Part shown: piece after piece, positions 1 to 8,953 of the stretch
How the letters are laid out: each line of letters begins with the position of its first letter
How positions within the stretch are numbered: position 1 is the first letter of the stretch
DNA from: Actinocorallia herbida
GTDB lineage: Bacteria > Actinomycetota > Actinomycetes > Streptosporangiales > Streptosporangiaceae
Direction of reading: 5' to 3'
Assembly: GCF_003751225.1 (NCBI RefSeq)
Contig: NZ_RJKE01000001.1
Location: 2,294,001 to 2,358,000 of the forward strand
DNA length: 64,000 nt
Program-made: the position numbers and the translations under genes
The notes under the pieces: generated by a model
Seen by the model: only the letters and a program-made list of their open reading frames with translations
Told to the model about the DNA's origin: nothing
The model's database searches: none

Positions 1-37
1 ACCACTTGAGAGTTCTCGGTGGTGACGGGGGGACGCG

Positions 38-412
38 GTGCCGGCGATTGAGGATTGCCTGACCTCGGTCATGGCGATCCCTGGCGCACGGTCCGCCGGC
101 CTGCTGGACTTCGCCACCGGGCTCGCCATCGCGTCGGTGGGCCTGGCGCGGGACGCCGCAGAACAGGCGGCGGGAGCGTCCGAACTGGTGCGGGCCGTCG
201 TCACCAGCCCGGTCTTCACCTCGGCGGGCACCGGGGACGAGATCGACGAGATCACCGTCAGCGGGACGGCGGGCCACCACCTCCTCGCGCTGGTCACCAC
301 CGCGACCGACGCCCGGCTGTGCCTGCACCTGGCACTCGACGCCGAACGCGGCAACATCGCCCTCGCCCGACACCGGATGCGCGACGCCCTGCGCGATCTG
401 GCGGTGGGATGA
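38..412 (+). CDS. Roadblock/LC7 domain protein (first of three)
   Basis: Cytoplasmic single-domain protein of 124 residues with the look of Roadblock/LC7 (MglB/CvnB-like) proteins, which in bacteria dimerise and act on small Ras-like GTPases. Support is the compact alpha/beta layout: an N-terminal helix, a strand around 'SAGLLDFATGLAIASVG', a central strand pair near residues 70-95, and an 'RGNIALARHRMRDAL' C-terminal helix that is closely echoed in the third paralogue (RANLALARHHLRRI). It starts at GTG 38 behind a G-rich ribosome site (about 28-33). Its stop overlaps the next ATG as ATGA, so the two are translationally coupled. No GTPase gene is visible; it could lie left of the window. Confidence 0.8.
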   Translation: MPAIEDCLTSVMAIPGARSAGLLDFATGLAIASVGLARDAAEQAAGASELVRAVVTSPVFTSAGTGDEIDEITVSGTAGHHLLALVTTATDARLCLHLALDAERGNIALARHRMRDALRDLAVG

Positions 413-1203
413 GGCAGATCCGCGCCCAGCTCGAGCGCCTCGCCCGGGAACAGGCCACGGGCACGCTCCTCCTAGGTGACGACGGAGCCTTCCACCTCCT
501 CGACGGACAGGTCGTGCACGCCGAGACCGGTCTCGCCCCCAGCCTGCACGACCTGCTGACGGCGTCGGGGCGGCTCAGCGAACAGGGCTGGGAAGGGCTG
601 CGGACGCGGGGCCCCGGGCAAGGCCCCGCGTCCCCGGCCCGACTCACCGGCACCGAGCTCGAGGCGCACGCGCTCATCCAGCTGTTCGACGCGGCGTTCT
701 TCCTGCTCCGCTCGGCGCACGAGCCGGAGTTCCACGGGGGCAAGCGCGCCTACTGGCCGGACTGCCTCGCGGTGGACCCGGTGACGCTCTGCGTGGAGAC
801 GCGCCGCCGCAGGGGCCTCCTGGACGAGGCGTGGCCCTCGCCCCTCGCCGACGACGGCCCGGTCGAGCCGGTGCGCAGGCTGCGCCGTCAGCGCGTCATC
901 CTCACCGGTCTCCAGATGGAGATCCTGCTGAACGCCGACGGCCGCAAGACCCCGTCCGGGCTCGCGCGGGAGCTCGGACGGACCCGTTTCGGGTGCACCC
1001 TCGCCGTGCGCGGCCTCGTCGCCTCGGCGCTCGTCCGCGAACCCGAGCCCGCAGCCGGGGGAGACCCCGCGCCGCGCGGTCGGATCGGGGGTGCGCCCCT
1101 GCGGGACCAGGGGGCACCGCCCTTCGGCGGGCCGACGAAATGGGCCGATGTCGATCTCGCCTTGCTGACACAGCTACATGACGCGCTGAGGGAGCTGGAA
1201 TGA
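409..1203 (+). CDS. DUF4388-like protein
   Basis: 264-residue protein whose N-terminus (residues about 5-60, with 'ATGTLLLGDDGAFHLLDG' followed by VVHAETG) matches the pattern of DUF4388/PatA-like N-terminal domains. Those domains occur in bacterial regulatory proteins of gliding, polarity and two-component systems. The rest (about 130-264) is helical, with a possible winged-helix-like segment 'TPSGLARELGRTRFGCTLAV'. The longer upstream frame is rejected because ATG 409 sits in a coupled ATGA overlap with the Roadblock stop. It is flanked on both sides by Roadblock genes, so it is probably their partner or effector. The molecular role is unknown. Confidence 0.7.
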   Translation: MRQIRAQLERLAREQATGTLLLGDDGAFHLLDGQVVHAETGLAPSLHDLLTASGRLSEQGWEGLRTRGPGQGPASPARLTGTELEAHALIQLFDAAFFLLRSAHEPEFHGGKRAYWPDCLAVDPVTLCVETRRRRGLLDEAWPSPLADDGPVEPVRRLRRQRVILTGLQMEILLNADGRKTPSGLARELGRTRFGCTLAVRGLVASALVREPEPAAGGDPAPRGRIGGAPLRDQGAPPFGGPTKWADVDLALLTQLHDALRELE

Positions 1204-1694
1204 GCGAAGAACGGATCTGGAGAGAGCTGCACGGGCTCCGTCTCAGGGTGCCGGACATGACCGGTTCCCTGGTCGCGACCTGCGACGGGTTCCTCGTCGC
1301 GAGCGACCTGCCCGACCTTGTGGAACCCGACGGGATGGCCGCGATGACCGCGACCGAGCTGTCCCTGTCCGACCGTGTCGCCCGTACCGCGGCCGACGGC
1401 GCCTTCGAGGAGGTCGTCATCCGCAACAGCGGCGGACATGTCGCGATCTACGCCGTGGGCCCGACCGCGGCCCTGGCGATCCTCGCCGGTCCGGGGGTCA
1501 CCCTCGGCCGGCTCCATCTGGAGGCCAGGCCCGTGGCACGGGCCATCGAGGCCTTCTTGCCGGAACCCACCATGGAAAGGACGAGAAATGTCGAACCTGG
1601 ACCAGTCGCTCAAGGAGATGATGTCGATCGATGGCGCCCTCGGCGTGGCGATCGTCGACTACAGCAGTGGCATGGCGCTGGGCGTGCTCGGTAG
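1200..1694 (+). CDS. Roadblock/LC7 domain protein with long out-of-frame tail
   Basis: Second Roadblock/LC7-type protein. ATG 1200 overlaps the previous stop (ATGA). The domain occupies residues about 5-120 ('TGSLVATCDGFLVASDLP', then 'LEARPVARAIEAFL'). The frame does not stop where the domain ends: it runs on for about 40 Arg-rich residues and overlaps the next gene by 107 nt. The tail has shadow-like composition, so the true stop was probably lost by mutation, or the last bases carry an indel. The domain itself looks intact and is likely functional with its two paralogues. Confidence 0.7.
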   Translation: MSEERIWRELHGLRLRVPDMTGSLVATCDGFLVASDLPDLVEPDGMAAMTATELSLSDRVARTAADGAFEEVVIRNSGGHVAIYAVGPTAALAILAGPGVTLGRLHLEARPVARAIEAFLPEPTMERTRNVEPGPVAQGDDVDRWRPRRGDRRLQQWHGAGRAR

Positions 1695-1959
1695 CACCAA
1701 GGCGCTGGACCTGCAGATCGCGGCGGCGGGCAACACCGAGGTCGTCCGCGCGAAGATGCGCACGATCGAGCAGCTCGGGCTGAAGGAGTCCATTGAGGAC
1801 ATCCTGATCACGCTCGACAAGCAGTACCACATCATCCGGCCGCTCACGAGCCGCAACGGGCAGGGCCTGTTCATGTACGCGGCGCTGGACCGGGGCCGCG
1901 CCAACCTGGCCCTCGCCCGGCACCACCTCCGCCGCATCGAGGAGAACGTCGAGGTCTGA
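1588..1959 (+). CDS. Roadblock/LC7 domain protein (third of three)
   Basis: 123-residue Roadblock/LC7 protein, the clearest of the three. It has an N-terminal helix 'LDQSLKEMMSIDGALGVAIVD', a central strand pair and a final 'DRGRANLALARHHLRRIEE' helix as in the MglB family. It starts at ATG 1588 behind GGAAAGGA, inside the tail of the preceding gene. It closes the four-gene unit and is followed by a strong hairpin. A cytoplasmic GTPase-regulating or scaffold role is inferred from the family only. Confidence 0.85.
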   Translation: MSNLDQSLKEMMSIDGALGVAIVDYSSGMALGVLGSTKALDLQIAAAGNTEVVRAKMRTIEQLGLKESIEDILITLDKQYHIIRPLTSRNGQGLFMYAALDRGRANLALARHHLRRIEENVEV

Positions 1960-1995
1960 CTCCGCCGCGTCGGGTCCTCCGGGCTGACCCGTGCC

Positions 1996-2029
1996 GCCCC
2001 GCCCCCCTCTCGACCCCGGGGGGCGGGGC
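1996..2029. terminator. Hairpin terminator
   Basis: Perfect 12-bp G+C stem (arm GCCCCGCCCCCC) with a 10-nt loop, between the Roadblock operon and the convergent TauE gene. There is no long T run, which is normal for high-GC actinomycetes. It probably serves both strands. Confidence 0.75.
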
Positions 2030-2060
2030 CCTTCGCCTTCGGAGGCCCGGCCCGCGCCGT

Positions 2061-2846
2061 TCAGCGGAGGGCGTCGGTGAGGTAGAGGACGGCGAGGCCG
2101 CAGGCGAGGACGCCGAGCAGCAGGCGGAGCGCCCGTTCCGGCATCCGCGGCTGGAGGTGGGCGCCGACGTACCCGCCGACGAGTCCGCCGAGGCCGCAGG
2201 CGATGCCGAGGGTCCAGTGCGGGGCGATGTCGCCGGCCGTGAAGAACGACAGCACGAGGTAGGTGAGGGCGCCGACGATCGAGGTGACGAACGTCGAGGC
2301 GAGTGCGGCGGGCGCGACCCGGGCCATGGGGATGCCGCGCCCGGCGAGGATCGGCCCGAGGATCGAGCCGCCGCCGATCCCGTAGATCCCGCCGATGACG
2401 CCGACGCCCAGGGCGAGCCCGGACACGGTCCGCGGCGACGGCTCGGGGAGGGCCGGGGCCGTCCCGTCAGGAGCCGGGCGGAGCGTCCGGCGCACCAGCC
2501 AGAGCCCGAGCGGCAGCAGGAAGGCCCCGACCAGGAGCTTGAAGACCTGCGGTCCGGGCAGGGCGAAGACCCGGATGAGCGCCCCGGCGACGACGCCGGG
2601 CAGGGTGCCGAGGACCAGCAGCCGGACCAGGGGGCCGCCGAGCTGCCCGCGCCGCAGGTACCGGACCAGCGCCCCGGGCCCGGACACGACGTTGTAGAGC
2701 AGGTTGGTCGGGGTCACCGCGGGGTTCGGCACGTGCAGCACGCTGAGCTGTACCGGGAGCAGGAACACCGCGCCGGAGACGCCCACCGGGGCGGTGACGA
2801 CCGCGATGAGCGCCCCGGCGAGGAATCCGAGCAGGTGATGCTCCAC
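2061..2846 (-). CDS. TauE/SafE family membrane permease
   Basis: 261-residue integral membrane protein with about eight hydrophobic segments. It has the two-repeat glycine-rich layout of TauE/SafE permeases ('GVSGAVFLLPVQLSVL' near the N-terminus and 'GGIYGIGGGSILGPILA' at mid-protein). The family exports sulfite, sulfoacetate or other organic anions. It starts at GTG 2846 with GGGAG about 8 nt upstream. It is the last gene of the unit M20 hydrolase - MFS - TauE, 38 nt after the MFS stop. The substrate is unknown and may relate to the acylated compound handled by the hydrolase. Confidence 0.88.
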   Translation of the reverse strand: MEHHLLGFLAGALIAVVTAPVGVSGAVFLLPVQLSVLHVPNPAVTPTNLLYNVVSGPGALVRYLRRGQLGGPLVRLLVLGTLPGVVAGALIRVFALPGPQVFKLLVGAFLLPLGLWLVRRTLRPAPDGTAPALPEPSPRTVSGLALGVGVIGGIYGIGGGSILGPILAGRGIPMARVAPAALASTFVTSIVGALTYLVLSFFTAGDIAPHWTLGIACGLGGLVGGYVGAHLQPRMPERALRLLLGVLACGLAVLYLTDALR

Positions 2847-2884
2847 CGATGCGCTCCCTATTTCCGGTCTTTTCTACCGGGAAA

Positions 2885-4318
2885 CTACCGCACCGGGGCG
2901 GTCTCCGTTCTCCTGGCGAAGCGGACGGCGACCGCGGCCGCCGCCGCGCAGACCGCGCACAGCAGCCATACGGCGACATAGGCGCCCTCGGTCGGGGTGT
3001 CGCCGAGCGCCATGGTGGCCAGGATCGAGGCGATCACGCCGCCCGCGACCGCGCCGCCGAGCGTCTTCACGTTGTTGTAGAGCGCGGTGAGGACGCCGGT
3101 GCGGCTCGGCTCGGCGGCCTCGACGATCACCGTGGGCATGGCGCCGAGGGCGAGGCCCGCGCCGAAGCCCAGGCACATCTTGGCGACGATCAGCTGCCAC
3201 AGCGCGTCGTGCAGCACGACCTGGAACAGGATGCCGCCCGCGATGAGGCCGAACGACAGCATCAGCGCGCGCCGGTAGCCCATGCCCCCCGCGATCCGGG
3301 CGGTGAACGCCGAGCCGACGACGGCGAGGACCGTCGCGGGCAGCGCCATGAGCGACAGGTTCAGCGCGGTCAGGCCGAAGCCGTAGCCGTCGACCTCCGG
3401 GTCGGCCGCGAGGAAGGTGGTGTCGGGGGTCTGGATGCCGAAGAAGACGACGCCGAAGAGGAAGGACACCACGAAGAAGGGCGCGATCCGCCGGTCGGCC
3501 ATCGCCCGCAGGTCCACCAGCGGGTCGGCGGTGCCGAGCTCGTAGCGCGCCCACCCCGCGAGCACGGCGAAGCCGAGGAGCAGCGGCGCGAGCGTCCAGC
3601 CGGAGATCCAGCCGTCCGTCTCGGCCCGTGAGACGCCGAAGAGGATCGCGATCATCGAGAAGCCGAGCAGCACGATGCCGGGCCAGTCGGCGCGGCCGGT
3701 CGCGCGCGGCACGCTCTCGGGCACCTTGAGGTAGGAGATCGGGATGCACAGCAGGGTGAGCAGCGCGGGCAGCAGCAGCGCGACCCGGACGTCGCCGACC
3801 GCGTCGTGCACCACGCCCATGATCACCGCGCCGAGCAGGCCGCCGAAGGTGAGCGAGCCGACGAGCCGGGCGATGGCCTGGCGGGCCTTGTCCTCGGGCA
3901 GCCGGTCCTTGACCAGGGCGACCTCCAGCGGCAGCAGCGCCGCGAGTGAGCCCTGGAGGACCCGGCCGAGCAGCAGCACCTGGAGGTTCGGCGCGATCGC
4001 GACGAGCACGGTGCCCGCCGCGAGCATGACCAGCGCGATCCGCAGCATCCGCCGGTGCCCGTGCAGGTCGCCGAGCCGCCCGAAGGTCGGGACGCACACG
4101 GCGGCGGCGAGGAGCTGGAGCGACTGCACCCAGTTGAGGCTGGAGTCGGCGATGTGGTGGTGCTCGCCCAGGTCGGGGAGCAGCGGGGTGAGGCCGCCCT
4201 GGAGGAAGCCGCTGGTGAGCTCGAAGAAGACGAGGATGCCGACGACCGCGCCGACCGACGCCTCCTTGAGGCCGCCGCCCGGCTCATCGGCGCCCGACGG
4301 GACCGTCCCGGCCGTCAC
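2885..4318 (-). CDS. MFS transporter (DHA2/EmrB-like)
   Basis: 477-residue major facilitator, about 14 hydrophobic helices. Motif A-like 'GRLGDLHGHRRML' follows helix 2, and motif C-like Gly/Ala-rich helix 5 carries 'VGSLTFGGLLGAVIMG'. Its length and N-terminus fit drug/metabolite exporters of the DHA2 type. GTG 4318 overlaps the M20 stop by 4 nt (GTGA), so translation is coupled. It probably moves a substrate or product of the hydrolase across the membrane; the substrate is not readable from sequence. Confidence 0.9.
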   Translation of the reverse strand: MTAGTVPSGADEPGGGLKEASVGAVVGILVFFELTSGFLQGGLTPLLPDLGEHHHIADSSLNWVQSLQLLAAAVCVPTFGRLGDLHGHRRMLRIALVMLAAGTVLVAIAPNLQVLLLGRVLQGSLAALLPLEVALVKDRLPEDKARQAIARLVGSLTFGGLLGAVIMGVVHDAVGDVRVALLLPALLTLLCIPISYLKVPESVPRATGRADWPGIVLLGFSMIAILFGVSRAETDGWISGWTLAPLLLGFAVLAGWARYELGTADPLVDLRAMADRRIAPFFVVSFLFGVVFFGIQTPDTTFLAADPEVDGYGFGLTALNLSLMALPATVLAVVGSAFTARIAGGMGYRRALMLSFGLIAGGILFQVVLHDALWQLIVAKMCLGFGAGLALGAMPTVIVEAAEPSRTGVLTALYNNVKTLGGAVAGGVIASILATMALGDTPTEGAYVAVWLLCAVCAAAAAVAVRFARRTETAPVR

Positions 4319-5529
4319 GCGCCGCCCGCCTTGGCCAGTCTGCGGGTGGCGAGGGTGGCGAGCAGGAGCGCGGCGTCGGGCAGCACGACGTCGTCGAACG
4401 CGGCCTGCGGGGCGTGGTTCATGGGCGCGGTGGCGGGGTCGCGGTCGGCCGGGCAGGCGCTCATGCCGAGCATGGCGCCGCCGACCTCGTTGAGGACGAA
4501 GGAGAAGTCCTCGGATCCGGCGAGCGGCTGGGGCGCCTCGAACGCGCGCATCTCACCGAAGAGGTCGACCGCGGTCTCCAGGGCGAAGGCCGCCTCTGTC
4601 GCGGTGTTGTCGGTCACCGGGTAGACGAACCTGTAGTCGAGGTCGACCTCGACCCGGTGCGCCTTGGCGATGCCCTCGATCGTCTCGATGACGATCTCGC
4701 GGACGTCGTGCCTGGTCTGCTCCGAGAACGTCCGGACGGTGCCCTGGAGCTGCGCGGTCTCGGGGATGACGTTGCGGGCGCTGCCCGCGTGCGCGGAGCC
4801 GACGGTGACGACCGCGGGGTCCAGGACGTTGATCGCGCGGGCGACCCGCGTCTGGAGCGCCAGGATCATCTCGGCCATGGCCGGGATGGGGTCACGGGTG
4901 ACGTGCGGGGACGAGCCGTGCCCGCCCGCGCCCCGGATCGTCACGTCGAAGGAGTCGCTGGCGGCCAGCAGGGTGCCGGGCCGGGTCCCGATGATGCCGG
5001 CGGGCATCATGGTCGAGAACACGTGCAGGGCGTACGCGGCGATGGGCCGGGAGCCCGCGGCGTCCAGGACGCCCTCCTCGATCATGATGGGGGCACCGCC
5101 GTAGCCCTCCTCGCCCGGCTGGAACATGAAGACCACGTCCCCCGCGAGGTCGTGGCGCCGGTCGGCGAGCAGACGGGCCGCGCCGACCAGGCCCGCGACG
5201 TGCAGGTCGTGGCCGCAGGCGTGCATGGCTCCGGCGACCTGCGAAGAGTAGTCGACGCCCGTGTCCTCCTGGACCGGCAGCGCGTCCATGTCGGCGCGCA
5301 GCAGGACGGACGGGCCGGGGCGGCCGCCGCGCAGCACGGCGGTGACGGAGCTGAGGCGCTCACCCGTGGCGACCTCCAGGGGGAGGCCGTCGAGCGCGGT
5401 GAGGATCCGGTCCCGGGTCCGGGGGAGGTCGAGCCCGATCTCGGGCCGGCGGTGCAGATCGCGGCGCAGACGCTGCAGTTCGGGGGCCAACTCGGCCGCG
5501 TCATCCAAGGTGAACATGCCGCGTATCAT
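4315..5529 (-). CDS. M20 family amidohydrolase (N-acyl amino acid / hippurate hydrolase type)
   Basis: About 404-residue metallohydrolase of the M20 peptidase family. Metal-site motifs are 'MHACGHDLHVAG' (His and Asp ligands) and 'FQPGEEGYGGA' (catalytic and bridging Glu). A dimerisation lid follows, then 'GSEDFSF' with a further ligand. Such enzymes cleave N-acyl amino acids, hippurate or IAA conjugates in the cytoplasm. I chose ATG 5529 because GGGGTG lies 7 nt upstream; ATG 5547 and ATG 5517 are alternatives. It is first in the unit with the MFS and TauE genes, and is divergent from an Lrp-type regulator only about 47 nt away. Confidence 0.88.
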   Translation of the reverse strand: MIRGMFTLDDAAELAPELQRLRRDLHRRPEIGLDLPRTRDRILTALDGLPLEVATGERLSSVTAVLRGGRPGPSVLLRADMDALPVQEDTGVDYSSQVAGAMHACGHDLHVAGLVGAARLLADRRHDLAGDVVFMFQPGEEGYGGAPIMIEEGVLDAAGSRPIAAYALHVFSTMMPAGIIGTRPGTLLAASDSFDVTIRGAGGHGSSPHVTRDPIPAMAEMILALQTRVARAINVLDPAVVTVGSAHAGSARNVIPETAQLQGTVRTFSEQTRHDVREIVIETIEGIAKAHRVEVDLDYRFVYPVTDNTATEAAFALETAVDLFGEMRAFEAPQPLAGSEDFSFVLNEVGGAMLGMSACPADRDPATAPMNHAPQAAFDDVVLPDAALLLATLATRRLAKAGGA

Positions 5530-5576
5530 GACGAAACACCCCGCCATTGCTCCGAAAACGCCGGGATTGACCGCTT

Positions 5577-6638
5577 ATGCCCGATCCACTACCGGAATCC
5601 ACCGCGGAACTCGACGAGCTCGACTTCCTCCTCGTCGCCGCCCTCCAGCGCGATCCCCGTGCCGACTGGGTGACGATCGGCGCCGCGCTGGACGTCGACG
5701 CCTCCACCGCGGCCCGCCGCTGGTCCCGGTTGAGCAACGCGGGCATCGCCTGGCTGACGTGCTATCCGACGTCCCTGCCCGGCGCCCGTCCGATCGTCGC
5801 CATGATCGAGATCGACTGCGTGCGCGGCAGGATGCACGAGGTGGCGGCCGAGCTGGCCGAGGACCCCCACCTGTTCACCATCGAGCACCTGACCGGCGGC
5901 CGGGACCTCATGCTCACCGCGATCTTCGGCGGGCAGGCCGAGCTGGCCCGCTACACCGGCTTCCGGCTCGGCGCGATGCCGGGGGTCGCCGCGACCCGCA
6001 CCCAGCTCGCCACCACCCTGCACGCCGAGGGCAGCCGCTGGCGGCTCGACCGGCACGGGCAGGGCCCCGGCGCGATCCCCGGCCGCGGCGCGCTCACCGC
6101 CGGTGACCTCGACTTCATCCGGGTGCTGAGCGACGACGTCAGGCAGAGCGCCGCGTCCCTCGCCGCGAGGACGGGCCTCAGCCCGACGACGGTGCGGCGC
6201 CGGCTGGCCCGGATGGAGCGGGAAGGCTCGATCGCCTACCGGTGCGAGGTCGCCCACTCCCGGTCGGGCTGGCCCGTCAGCGTGACGTTCTGGGGCGCCG
6301 TCCCGGCCCGCCGGGTCGGCGAGGTCACCGCACGGCTCGCCGGGCTGCGCGAGACCCGCATGTGCGTGTCCCTCTCGGGGGAGTACAATCTCCTGTTCAC
6401 GGCGTGGCTGCGCTCGGTGGACGCCATCCCGGCCTTCGAGGCCTCGCTCGCCGAGCACAGCCCCGAACTCGTCGTCACCGACCGGGCGATCGCCCTGTGG
6501 AAGCTCAAGTTCGCCGGGCACCTCCTGGATCCCCAGGGCCGCCACCTGCGCTCGGTCCCCCTGGCGCCCTGGGCCGCCGGCGAGTCCGCCGAAGCCGAGG
6601 CCCGCCTGCTGCGCGCGCTCGCGCTCGGCCCCGGCTGA
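5577..6638 (+). CDS. Lrp/AsnC family regulator with duplicated domains
   Basis: 353-residue regulator, twice the usual 150 or so residues of Lrp/AsnC proteins. It has an N-terminal HTH (residues about 10-55), a RAM-like ligand domain (about 65-140), a second HTH (about 178-222, 'SLAARTGLSPTTVRRRLARM') and a second RAM domain (about 230-310). It therefore resembles a fused Lrp dimer. It is divergent from the M20-MFS-TauE unit across a very short gap, which suggests it controls that unit in response to an amino acid or acyl amino acid. ATG 5577 is the only good start. Confidence 0.88.
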   Translation: MPDPLPESTAELDELDFLLVAALQRDPRADWVTIGAALDVDASTAARRWSRLSNAGIAWLTCYPTSLPGARPIVAMIEIDCVRGRMHEVAAELAEDPHLFTIEHLTGGRDLMLTAIFGGQAELARYTGFRLGAMPGVAATRTQLATTLHAEGSRWRLDRHGQGPGAIPGRGALTAGDLDFIRVLSDDVRQSAASLAARTGLSPTTVRRRLARMEREGSIAYRCEVAHSRSGWPVSVTFWGAVPARRVGEVTARLAGLRETRMCVSLSGEYNLLFTAWLRSVDAIPAFEASLAEHSPELVVTDRAIALWKLKFAGHLLDPQGRHLRSVPLAPWAAGESAEAEARLLRALALGPG

Positions 6639-6735
6639 CCCCGCCCGGCCCGCCCGGACGACCGCGGCGGTTCCACGCGGTCTCGCCGCGCTCGGCCCCG
6701 GAGCCTGGACGACCGGGTCCAGAGGGTTGCGGGTC

Positions 6736-7611
6736 TCAGGACTCGGCGGGGATCCGCTTCCATCGGTCCTCGTCGGCGGAGAGGGCGGGGAGGCCGAGGA
6801 GCGTGGTGAAGTCGGTCCAGGTGAAGGGGGGCTCGGGGGCGGCGCCGGTGGCGAGGATCGAGCGGTAGGCGTCGCGCATCGCGGCGGCGGCCGCCAAGGC
6901 GGCGGCGACGGGGAAGATGGCGATGCGGCAGCCCGCGCGGCCGAGGTCGGCGAGGGGGGCGGGGGTCTGGCCCGCCGCGGAGAAGTTGACGAGGACGGGG
7001 AGGCCGCCCGAGACGTCGTGTGCCTCGGCGACGGTCGCGGCGTCGATCGCGCCCTCCACGAAGACCGCGTCCGCGCCCGCGGCGGCGAAGGCGGCGATCC
7101 GGCGCATGGCCTCCGCGCGGCCCGCGGCGCGCAGCGCGTCGGTGCGGGCGATGAGCACGAGCCGTTCGCGGGTCTCGGCGGCGGCGCGCAGGCGGCCGAC
7201 GGCCTCCTCCAGCGGAGCCAGGCGGGTGCCCTCCATGTGGCCGCAGCGCTTGGGCATCACCTGGTCCTCCAGGTGCAGCGCGGCGGCGCCCGCCCGCTCG
7301 TACCGGCGGACGGTCGCGGCGACCTGGAGCGGGTCGCCGTAGCCGGTGTCGGCGTCGGCGATGATCGGCAGGTCGGTGCCGGAGGTGACCCGGCCGAGCG
7401 CGTCGAGCATGTCCGACGCGCCGACATAGCCCAGGTCGGGCAGGCCGAGCGTGACGGCGCTGACGAGCGCGCCCGACAGGTGGATCGCCTCGAATCCGGC
7501 CTCGGTGGCCAGCCGGGCCGAGAGGGCGTCGTGCGCGCCCGCGGCCATCAGGGGGGTGTCCGCGGCGAGGCGGGCGCGGAGTCGGTCGGCGGGGTGCGCG
7601 GTGCGGGTCAT
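6736..7611 (-). CDS. Isocitrate lyase/PEP mutase superfamily protein
   Basis: 291-residue TIM-barrel enzyme. It carries the family loop 'KRCGHMEG' with the catalytic Cys, the Mg-binding 'DADTGYGDP' and 'HLEDQ' motifs, and 'LIARTDAL'. Members cleave or rearrange C-C or C-P bonds (2-methylisocitrate lyase, oxaloacetate decarboxylase, phosphonopyruvate enzymes). The KRCGH form favours a lyase over PEP mutase. It is a single gene; the neighbouring P450 is divergent and gives no pathway hint. ATG 7611 is used. The exact substrate is not assigned. Confidence 0.85.
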   Translation of the reverse strand: MTRTAHPADRLRARLAADTPLMAAGAHDALSARLATEAGFEAIHLSGALVSAVTLGLPDLGYVGASDMLDALGRVTSGTDLPIIADADTGYGDPLQVAATVRRYERAGAAALHLEDQVMPKRCGHMEGTRLAPLEEAVGRLRAAAETRERLVLIARTDALRAAGRAEAMRRIAAFAAAGADAVFVEGAIDAATVAEAHDVSGGLPVLVNFSAAGQTPAPLADLGRAGCRIAIFPVAAALAAAAAMRDAYRSILATGAAPEPPFTWTDFTTLLGLPALSADEDRWKRIPAES

Positions 7612-7771
7612 GGGCCGATCATTCCACGATGGAAGGACTTGCCGGATTCCGGCGTCGCGCGCCGCCCTGGGGGCCCTGTCTTCAGTGGTATGGAACTCTC
7701 ACTCTGGGAGTCTTGATTGAAGGGTGGGTGGCGCTTACTTTCGGGGCGAACCCGGCGAAGGGAACGTCACC

Positions 7772-8953
7772 GTGCACGCTGACACGCCAGAGATGCCCTC
7801 CAAGCGCGAAGATCCCCTGGGCCTGCCCGTCGGGCTCGAGGTGTTCCGGGACGGGCCGCCCGCGAAGGTGCGGATGGCCGACGGGTCCACGACCTGGCTC
7901 GTCGGACGGCACGCCGACGCCCGCAGCGTCCTCGCCGACCCGCGGATCAGCGCCGACGACACCCATCCGGCCTACCCGAAGCTGCTTCCGGTCCCGGCGG
8001 AGAAGGGGGCGCTGTCGTTCCTGCGGTTCGACGACCCCGAGCACGGCAGGATGCGGCGGATGCTCGCGGCGGAGTTCACCGTCCGGCGGACCAACGCGCT
8101 GCGCCCGTCCATCGAGGAGGCCGTCGACCGGCTCCTGGACGACATGCTCGCCAAGGACGGGCCCGCCGACCTCGTCGCGGACTTCGCGCTGCCGCTGCCG
8201 TCCCTGGTGATCTGCGTGCTGCTCGGCGTCCCCTACGCCGACCACGGCTTCTTCCAGCGGGCGAGCCTCGAGTTCCTGAACGTCGAGGCCGACCCCGCGA
8301 TCGCGATCGCCGCCGCGGAACGGCTCCAGGAGTACCTGACCCGGCTCATCGCCGCCAAGGTCGCCGATCCGACCGACGACCTGCTCGGCCGGGTCGCCGC
8401 CGCGCAGGTCGTGCCCGGGCACCTGACCGAGGAGGAACTCGTCCTCATGGCCCGGCTGCTGCTCATCGCCGGGCACGAGACCACCGCCAACATGCTGTCG
8501 CTCGGCACCCTCCTGCTGCTGAAGTCGCCCGACCAGCTCGCCCGGCTCGCCGCCGACGCCCCGGCCGTCACCGAAGAGTTGCTGCGCCACCTGTCGATCG
8601 TGCACTTCGGGCTGCCCAGGACCGCGCGCGAACCCGTCGAGGTCGGGGGCGTCACGATCGGCGCGGGGGAGGGCCTCGTCGTGTCGCTGTCGGCGGCCAA
8701 CCGCGACGGCGCGCACTTCGCGGGCGACCCCGAGGCGTTCGACGCCGCGCGCGAGCCGGGCCACCACGTGGCGTTCGGGTTCGGCGCGCACCAGTGCATC
8801 GGGGCGGCGCTGGCCAGGCTGGAGATGAACATCGCGCTGCCCCGGCTCTTCGCCAGGGCGCCGGGACTGGCCTTGGCGATCCCGCCGGAGGACGTGGTGT
8901 TCCGGCCCGAGCAGTTCGTCTACGGCATCGCGGCCCTGCCCGTCACATGGTGA
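7772..8953 (+). CDS. Cytochrome P450 with partner ferredoxin
   Basis: 393-residue bacterial class I P450. The I-helix oxygen motif 'LLIAGHETTANM', the ExxR motif 'EELLRH' and the heme-binding 'FGFGAHQCIGAALARLE' (Cys342) are all intact. I prefer GTG 7772, with GAAGGGA 9 nt upstream, to the longer frame from 7724. The start of a 3Fe-4S ferredoxin gene overlaps its stop by 7 nt, so P450 and electron donor are made together. A monooxygenase is expected; no neighbouring gene reveals the substrate. Confidence 0.93.
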   Translation: MHADTPEMPSKREDPLGLPVGLEVFRDGPPAKVRMADGSTTWLVGRHADARSVLADPRISADDTHPAYPKLLPVPAEKGALSFLRFDDPEHGRMRRMLAAEFTVRRTNALRPSIEEAVDRLLDDMLAKDGPADLVADFALPLPSLVICVLLGVPYADHGFFQRASLEFLNVEADPAIAIAAAERLQEYLTRLIAAKVADPTDDLLGRVAAAQVVPGHLTEEELVLMARLLLIAGHETTANMLSLGTLLLLKSPDQLARLAADAPAVTEELLRHLSIVHFGLPRTAREPVEVGGVTIGAGEGLVVSLSAANRDGAHFAGDPEAFDAAREPGHHVAFGFGAHQCIGAALARLEMNIALPRLFARAPGLALAIPPEDVVFRPEQFVYGIAALPVTW

